This document shows positions 59,422 through 64,000 of a DNA stretch of 64,000 nucleotides, piece after piece. The stretch is from an uncultured Prochlorococcus sp. (GTDB lineage: Bacteria; Cyanobacteriota; Cyanobacteriia; PCC-6307; Cyanobiaceae): the NCBI GenBank assembly GCA_902539115.1, contig CACBHP010000001.1:43831-107830 (forward strand), in the 5' to 3' direction. The notes beneath the pieces were generated by a model, which was given only the letters and a program-made list of their open reading frames with translations, was not told where the DNA came from and did not search any database. The first letter of the stretch is position 1. Every line of letters begins with the position of its first letter. A program made the translations under genes and the position numbers.

Positions 59422-59439
59422 GACCTCTCCCTTACCAAG
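59422..59439 (-). repeat. Fragment of tRNA-Thr(GGT) (anticodon arm)
   Basis: GACCTCTCCCTTACCAAG is an exact 18-nt copy of 59597-59614 within the intact tRNA-Thr gene 158 nt away, same orientation; flanking bases do not match. Partial tRNA copies are the usual scar of integration at a tRNA gene. Confidence 0.7.
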
Positions 59440-59571
59440 CGAATTGAATTATTTTAATAAGAAATAATTATGCTCTAATTTCTGCTCTAATTCGTTTATA
59501 TTTAGTGGTCTTAAAATTATTTTATTCTTTCAAATACTTATAAACTCAGTTATGGAGATACTTCTTGTTCA

Positions 59572-59643
<72 letters not shown>

Positions 59644-59873
59644 AATTTAAAAGTGGGCCGGGTTGGACCAATCAAGACTGCCTGCAGCACAATGATTCTG
59701 AAGTGTGCACAATAAATTTAGATGGCCTGTCTATGGTTGTCAAATTATTTCTAGGGAGTGCTGTAATCATTCTTCAGTCCACTTTTTCATTGAATTGTTA
59801 TTTGAAATTTTGATAATAATTTTTTATCTAGATATTCTATGAATAAGAAAGATTCTTTCTGAATTTAAAAGTC

Positions 59874-60725
59874 ATGATAGATCTTAAAAGAAATAGTAAA
59901 AAAGAACCTGTAAAAGCCACTGGACTAAGGACTAGAGCATCTTCGTCTTATTCTCCTAATCAGAAAGAGGATTTCAAAATAAGTAGAGGACGGTTTTCCA
60001 ATTTTTTAACCTGTAAAAGATGTTTTTACTTGGACAGAGTAAAAGGTCTAGACCCACCTGGAACGCCTGGATGGACTTTAAATGAAACTACTGATTTGCT
60101 CTTAAAAAAAGAATTTGATTATTGCAGAGAAAGACAAATTCCACATAGATTATTTATCGATAATGATTTAAGTCATCTAGTTCCTTTTGATCATCCTGAG
60201 ATGGATGATTGGCGTAATTCTCTCCATAAAGGATTAATGCTTCGTCATAAGGACACAAACATAATCTTGACGGGAGGGGTTGATGATATTTGGCAGCATA
60301 AGATTACAAAGCAATTAATAGTTGTTGATTACAAATCACAGGCAAAACTTGGGAGAGTAGATAAACAAGATTATCTTGATGATCCGTATCATGAAGGCTA
60401 TAAAATCCAAATGGATTTCTATGCATATCTTCTAAAAGGGATGGGATTTAATGTCCATAAAACATCCTATTTTTTAGTTTGCAATGCAAAAAGAGATGAT
60501 GAAGAATTTAATAAAAGAATGAATTTTGACGAATATTTAGTTCCTTATGATTGGAATATTGATTGGATTGAGGAAGAAATAGATTCAATGGTTTCTTTGA
60601 TGAATAATGACCAGATCCCGGAACCAAATCTATCCTGTAAAAATTGTGCTTATTCCGAGCAATATGCAAAGTTGGTTTGTAATCCTGTAAAAGATAATAA
60701 GGAGATTCAGGGAAATCTTTTTTAG
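59874..60725 (+). CDS. Cas4-like PD-(D/E)XK nuclease
   Basis: 283 aa. Catalytic core GGVDDIWQ...LIVVDYKSQ (Asp, then Asp-x-Lys), with a QMDFYAYLL helix after it. Cys pairs near both ends (LTCKRCFYLD and CKNCAYSEQYAKLVC) suggest a Cas4/AddB-type iron-sulfur cluster. Such nucleases process DNA ends. No CRISPR array or other cas gene is present. A proline-rich start (residues 1-35) precedes the domain. Confidence 0.8.
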   Translation: MIDLKRNSKKEPVKATGLRTRASSSYSPNQKEDFKISRGRFSNFLTCKRCFYLDRVKGLDPPGTPGWTLNETTDLLLKKEFDYCRERQIPHRLFIDNDLSHLVPFDHPEMDDWRNSLHKGLMLRHKDTNIILTGGVDDIWQHKITKQLIVVDYKSQAKLGRVDKQDYLDDPYHEGYKIQMDFYAYLLKGMGFNVHKTSYFLVCNAKRDDEEFNKRMNFDEYLVPYDWNIDWIEEEIDSMVSLMNNDQIPEPNLSCKNCAYSEQYAKLVCNPVKDNKEIQGNLF

Positions 60726-60948
60726 TCTAATTTATTCCTTTGCTGTATCTGCCTCGTAATACAAATATACTTCTTGCGGGAATTTTTTTTATTTGGCAAT
60801 ATTAGTAACCGACTCCTAAATTGGCACATCAACATAAGATGTTTCCCTTAATGGCCAGATAGAACTGAAGGAATAAAAGTCAGGGATTTTCTAATATTTT
60901 TCTTTCGGTTCAGCTATTAAAAAGCTCCTACACACATACTGATAGACA

Positions 60949-61734
60949 ATGAAAATTATCAAGATACTCAGGTCGCTGCCAGGCGATTCCCTGGGCGTTA
61001 TACGCCGCACCCCGCCACTTGTATTCGCAATGGCAGTCTTATCTCTCGGAGGTTTTATAGGCGCCTCCACGGTCCTTGTGAGAGGGTTCAGAACGGTTGA
61101 GAATACTATCACTGTTACAGGTGCTAGTACAGAGAGTTTTGAGAGTGATATTGCAAAATGGACTGTACAGGTAAAGACCTCAGGTAAAACCCAAATTGAC
61201 TCATTTACCAAGCATAAGCAGTCAATTAATAAGACAATGGAATTCCTTAAAGCCAATGGAATTGAGGATAGTGTAAAGCAGGATGTTTATCTTGGACCTG
61301 CGAGTATCAGTGAATATAAAACCAAGCATCCAAAGACTAATGAAATCATTAGAACTGAATGGATTACTTATCAGAATATTGAGATTGAAAGTAGGGATGT
61401 TTATAACATCCAGAAGACTCATAGTCAGATAACAGAATTGCTTGGTAAAGGGGTAAGGGTGAAACCAAGCCGTCCTGAATTCACCTATTCAAAGCTGGCT
61501 GATAAACGAGTTGATATGCTAGCTAAGGCAGCAAAGGATGCAAGGGTTAGGGCTGAAGCTATCGCTCTTCAGGCAGGCTCTGAAGTGGGTGGTTTAAAGA
61601 GAGTGAATACTGGAGTTTTTCAGATAACTGTTCCTAATTCCACGAAGGTAAGTAGCTGGGGTTCTTATGACACTTCAACTATCAAGAAAGATATTACTGC
61701 CGTAATGGGAGTAACTTTTGCTGTTAAGAAGTAA
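60949..61734 (+). CDS. SIMPL-domain (DUF541) periplasmic protein
   Basis: 261 aa. N-terminal membrane anchor (LVFAMAVLSLGGFIGASTVL), then SIMPL domain from ITVTGASTESFESDIAKWTV to the VKPSRPEFTYSKLADKR block and KAAKDARVRAEAIALQAGSE. Family members are periplasmic/outer-membrane proteins of unclear function. The first 150 bases are much richer in G+C (CGCTGCCAGGCGATTCCCTG) than this genome, a sign of transfer. Confidence 0.85.
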   Translation: MKIIKILRSLPGDSLGVIRRTPPLVFAMAVLSLGGFIGASTVLVRGFRTVENTITVTGASTESFESDIAKWTVQVKTSGKTQIDSFTKHKQSINKTMEFLKANGIEDSVKQDVYLGPASISEYKTKHPKTNEIIRTEWITYQNIEIESRDVYNIQKTHSQITELLGKGVRVKPSRPEFTYSKLADKRVDMLAKAAKDARVRAEAIALQAGSEVGGLKRVNTGVFQITVPNSTKVSSWGSYDTSTIKKDITAVMGVTFAVKK

Positions 61735-61735
61735 C

Positions 61736-61831
61736 TTAGGTTGTCTTCTTTTTGCCTTTAAGAATCATCAACAAAGGCAGACCAATAAGCATCAGACTCC
61801 CATCAATTAATAAAAAAGTATTCAGGTTCAT
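61736..61831 (-). CDS. Duplicated-module hydrophobic peptide, copy B
   Basis: 31 aa, ATG at 61831: MNLNTFLLIDGSLMLIGLPL, then LMILKGKKKTT. Paralogue of 59051-59137; start overlaps the upstream stop (ATGA) exactly as in copy A. Confidence 0.55.
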   Translation of the reverse strand: MNLNTFLLIDGSLMLIGLPLLMILKGKKKTT

Positions 61832-62019
61832 TTATTCATTCTTTCTGGGGTATCCCAATTTAAGGGTATCCCTTTTTTTATTGGGTCTTTTTTCATATCA
61901 TCCATTTCTTTTCTGATCTTATTGTAGTAGGCCAACTCTTCTGGATCATCAGAACCAAGACCATAATTCATGGTCGCTGCAAGATAAATTCTGTGCATCC
62001 GGTATGACGATAGTGGCAT
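61828..62019 (-). CDS. Duplicated-module 63-aa protein, copy B
   Basis: 63 aa from the ATG at 62019, chosen to match copy A; a start at 62031 is also in frame. PLSSYRMHRIYLAATMNYGL, EELAYYNKIRKEMDDMKKDP. Closely related to 59134-59325. Confidence 0.65.
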   Translation of the reverse strand: MPLSSYRMHRIYLAATMNYGLGSDDPEELAYYNKIRKEMDDMKKDPIKKGIPLNWDTPERMNK

Positions 62020-62031
62020 TACTGAAGACAA

Positions 62032-62336
62032 TCTCTATTAAATATATCTGAATTTAAGGTAAAATGCTGACCTCTGAGATCTTAGTCATACCAGTCAATT
62101 GGGTAACCCCATCATAAAACACGGGAAGAGGGGGTACAAAGACAAGATATTGAGTGGGGACTACTTACTGGATGTGTGTAAATCATCATTGTAAGTACTG
62201 AAAATAAACCACTCTCAACTACAACTAAACTACTTATATCTGATACGTGGGTATGTGTGTAAACACATAATGCACGTACTGTATATAGGTACCTATAGGG
62301 TGATGGTGAGTATATTATTTAAAACTGATTGGTTAG
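62032..62336 (+). promoter_or_regulatory. Intergenic region with palindromes upstream of vsr
   Basis: Gene-free. It contains an inverted repeat TATGTGT-GTAA-ACACATA (62252-62269), a perfect 14-bp palindrome TATAGGTACCTATA (62284-62297), and two related copies of ATGTGTGTAAA followed by GTACT (about 62173 and 62253). These are candidate operator sites for the vsr-methyltransferase unit. Confidence 0.5.
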
Positions 62337-62753
62337 ATGAGCAGTGAAGTAATACATAAGGTAAGTGAGCAGAGATCAAGGAATATGTCTGCCATTAAAT
62401 CTAAAAATACAAAGCCTGAAATCAAGGTAAGAAAAGTTCTACATTCTATGGGATATAGATTCAGACTTCATTTAAAAGATTTACCGGGGTCTCCAGATAT
62501 CGTTCTCCCAAAATTTAAAACTGTTATATTTGTCCACGGATGTTTCTGGCATAGGCATGAGAATTGCAAGTATGCCTCCACTCCAAAAACAAGGCAGGAA
62601 TTCTGGAACAAAAAATTCGAAGAAAATATAAAAAGGGATTCAGAAATTCAGGATAAAATAAAAAATCTCAATTGGAGATCTGTTGTTATCTGGGAATGTG
62701 AAACAAAAAATATAGAAAATTTAAGAGATAAAATAATTGATGTTTTTAGTTAA
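62337..62753 (+). CDS. vsr: Very short patch repair endonuclease
   Basis: 138 aa. RSRNMSAIKSKNTKPEIKVR, YRFRLHLKDLPGSPDIVLPK, VHGCFWHRHENCKYASTPKT and NWRSVVIWECE are the Vsr landmarks (catalytic Asp in SPDIVLP, zinc ligands in HGCFWHRH). Nicks T:G mismatches created by deamination of 5-methylcytosine. It stands directly before a cytosine methyltransferase, its usual partner. Confidence 0.95.
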   Translation: MSSEVIHKVSEQRSRNMSAIKSKNTKPEIKVRKVLHSMGYRFRLHLKDLPGSPDIVLPKFKTVIFVHGCFWHRHENCKYASTPKTRQEFWNKKFEENIKRDSEIQDKIKNLNWRSVVIWECETKNIENLRDKIIDVFS

Positions 62754-62841
62754 TAAATTGGTTGACTTTATAAATCTCGGTGCCATATTAAATAAGAATT
62801 TAAGAGAAGAAAGATTCAAGAATCTCAAGTTAGCAAATTAA
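62740..62841 (+). CDS. Possible N-terminal piece of the methyltransferase in another frame
   Basis: 33 aa, ATG at 62740 inside the end of vsr: [20 protein letters not shown] then [13 protein letters not shown], stop at 62839-62841. The [12 protein letters not shown] pattern looks like a helix-turn-helix start that continues naturally ([11 protein letters not shown]) in the methyltransferase frame after a -1 shift. See findings. Confidence 0.4.
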   Translation: MFLVNKLVDFINLGAILNKNLREERFKNLKLAN

Positions 62842-63917
62842 ATATTTTACAAAAGCAGTTTGATTTTGTTGATCTTTTTGCAGGCATAGGTGGCTTTAGA
62901 AAAGGTTTTGAATCAATTGGTGGAAATTGTGTTTTTACAAGTGAAATAGATAGATTTGCACAACAAACGTATAAAGCTAATTTTGAAATAGATCATGAAC
63001 TGGCTGGAGATATAAGAGAAGTAGATACAAAATCTATCCCTAGTCATGATGTCCTCCTTGCAGGATTTCCATGTCAGCCATTCAGTCTTGCAGGAGTAAG
63101 TAAAAAGAATTCACTTGGTAAATCTCATGGCTTTGATTGCAAGATCCAGGGAACTTTATTTTTCGAAATAGCGAGAATTCTTGAGTACCATAGACCCAAA
63201 GCATTTCTATTAGAAAACGTAAAAAATCTGAAAAGTCATGATAAAGGTAAGACCTTTAAAACTATTCTTGATGTATTAAAAAATAAGCTTGGTTATAAAG
63301 TTCAATATCGTGTAATAAATGCAAAATCTTATGTACCTCAAAATAGGCAGAGAATTTATATTGTCGGTTTTAGGAAAGAAAACAATTTTAATTTTGATGA
63401 TTTAATTATTCCTGATATTTCTAAAGGTCCAACATTATCTTCAGTTCTTCATCCAGAAGATGGATCCGAAACTTTTGAAGAACCATATACTATTCCTAAT
63501 CTTTCAAAAGTAAATGAGAAATACACCATCACAAATAAATTATGGGACTATCTAAAGATGTATGAAAAAAAACATAGAGCCAAAGGTAATGGATTTGGTT
63601 TTGGCTTATGCAAGCATGAAGATGTAGCTAGAACTTTGTCTGCCAGATATCACAAAGATGGTGCTGAGATATTGATATATCAGGGAGATGAAAAGAATCC
63701 AAGAAGACTAACTCCAAGAGAATGCTCGAGGTTGATGGGGTTTGATAAAACTGGAGAGTCAAATTTTATAATTCCAGTTTCTGATTCTCAGGCGTATAGA
63801 CAATTTGGTAATTCAGTAGTTGTTCCTGTTATTGAGGAAATTGCAAAAGCTATGAGTGGATATATTAATCAAAAAGATATTGTGAAAGAAAAAATCACAT
63901 TACCAATCTGTGCTTAA
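62814..63917 (+). CDS. dcm: C5-cytosine DNA methyltransferase, start unclear
   Basis: About 367 aa. All core motifs are intact: [14 protein letters not shown] (I), [11 protein letters not shown] with catalytic Cys (IV), LENVKNL (VI), [11 protein letters not shown] (VIII), [16 protein letters not shown] (X). The frame is open from 62796 but has no ATG, GTG or TTG before motif I. ATT at 62814 lies behind a purine-rich AAGAGAAG stretch and is a possible start. The other option is entry by a -1 shift from the overlapping ORF 62740-62841. Modifies a cytosine in an unknown site; no restriction enzyme is visible in the window. Confidence 0.85.
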   Translation: MQESQVSKLNILQKQFDFVDLFAGIGGFRKGFESIGGNCVFTSEIDRFAQQTYKANFEIDHELAGDIREVDTKSIPSHDVLLAGFPCQPFSLAGVSKKNSLGKSHGFDCKIQGTLFFEIARILEYHRPKAFLLENVKNLKSHDKGKTFKTILDVLKNKLGYKVQYRVINAKSYVPQNRQRIYIVGFRKENNFNFDDLIIPDISKGPTLSSVLHPEDGSETFEEPYTIPNLSKVNEKYTITNKLWDYLKMYEKKHRAKGNGFGFGLCKHEDVARTLSARYHKDGAEILIYQGDEKNPRRLTPRECSRLMGFDKTGESNFIIPVSDSQAYRQFGNSVVVPVIEEIAKAMSGYINQKDIVKEKITLPICA

Positions 63918-64000
63918 AAATAGATTTGTTAGAGGAAGAACAAATAATACAAAATGATTTTTAAAAATAGAGTAATATTTTCCAAATTTATATGATTATT

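Overview
The window is cyanobacterial and almost certainly comes from a high-light-adapted Prochlorococcus. The DNA is very AT-rich outside the rRNA genes. Photosynthesis genes (psbB, psbT, psbM, petB, petD, psaE) are present. The only phycobiliprotein is a degenerate phycoerythrin beta subunit with one CpeS-type lyase. A PTOX-type oxidase, a high-light-inducible-type microprotein and families typical of marine picocyanobacteria (DUF3104, DUF1651-like, DUF3764-like, Nif11) are also present. I cannot name the strain from sequence alone.

Layout. 1-7.7 kb: the C-terminal part of a SelD protein, CCA-adding enzyme, UvrD/PcrA helicase, cpeB facing cpeS, a TVP38-type membrane protein and tRNA-Phe. 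7.9-14 kb (minus strand): an FGGY pentulose kinase, metK, ribosomal protein S1, nrdR, and psbB-psbT. 14.1-16.5 kb (plus): ferredoxin, psbM, prmC, a Sua5/YrdC protein, tRNA-Thr(UGU). 16.6-21.1 kb (minus): a compact ctpA-HD phosphohydrolase-minC-minD-minE run. 21.1-23.9 kb: petB-petD facing a GH100 invertase. 24.4-29.5 kb: one rRNA operon (16S-tRNA-Ile-tRNA-Ala-23S-5S) with a strong terminator. 29.5-34.3 kb: psaE-mutM, a LysM protein, an aldehyde dehydrogenase and a double-GNAT protein.

34-55 kb is a loose region rich in very small genes, many of them single-pass membrane microproteins in gaps between recognisable genes. Among them are an Hli-type protein with a TTG start, a polyglutamine microprotein, PTOX, a carotenoid-isomerase-like oxidoreductase, a lone Nif11 peptide, TatA, a PrxQ peroxiredoxin, ArfB, a CPBP protease, a proline iminopeptidase, a photolyase/cryptochrome and a tenA-thiD thiamine-salvage pair. 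A strikingly structured gene-free stretch at 47.6-48.0 kb probably encodes a non-coding RNA.

55.8-58.3 kb holds a cluster of small proteins resembling dimeric alpha/beta-barrel (ABM/DUF3764-like) families, with terminator-like hairpins touching two of the start codons. From about 58.3 kb to the end the window looks like a genomic island. It contains tRNA-Thr(GGU) with an exact 18-bp copy of its anticodon arm nearby, a duplicated two-gene module, a Cas4-like PD-(D/E)XK nuclease, a compositionally foreign SIMPL-domain protein, a Vsr endonuclease and a C5-cytosine methyltransferase that has no ordinary start codon in frame. The vsr-methyltransferase pair suggests DNA modification with mismatch protection, possibly part of a restriction-modification locus continuing beyond the window.
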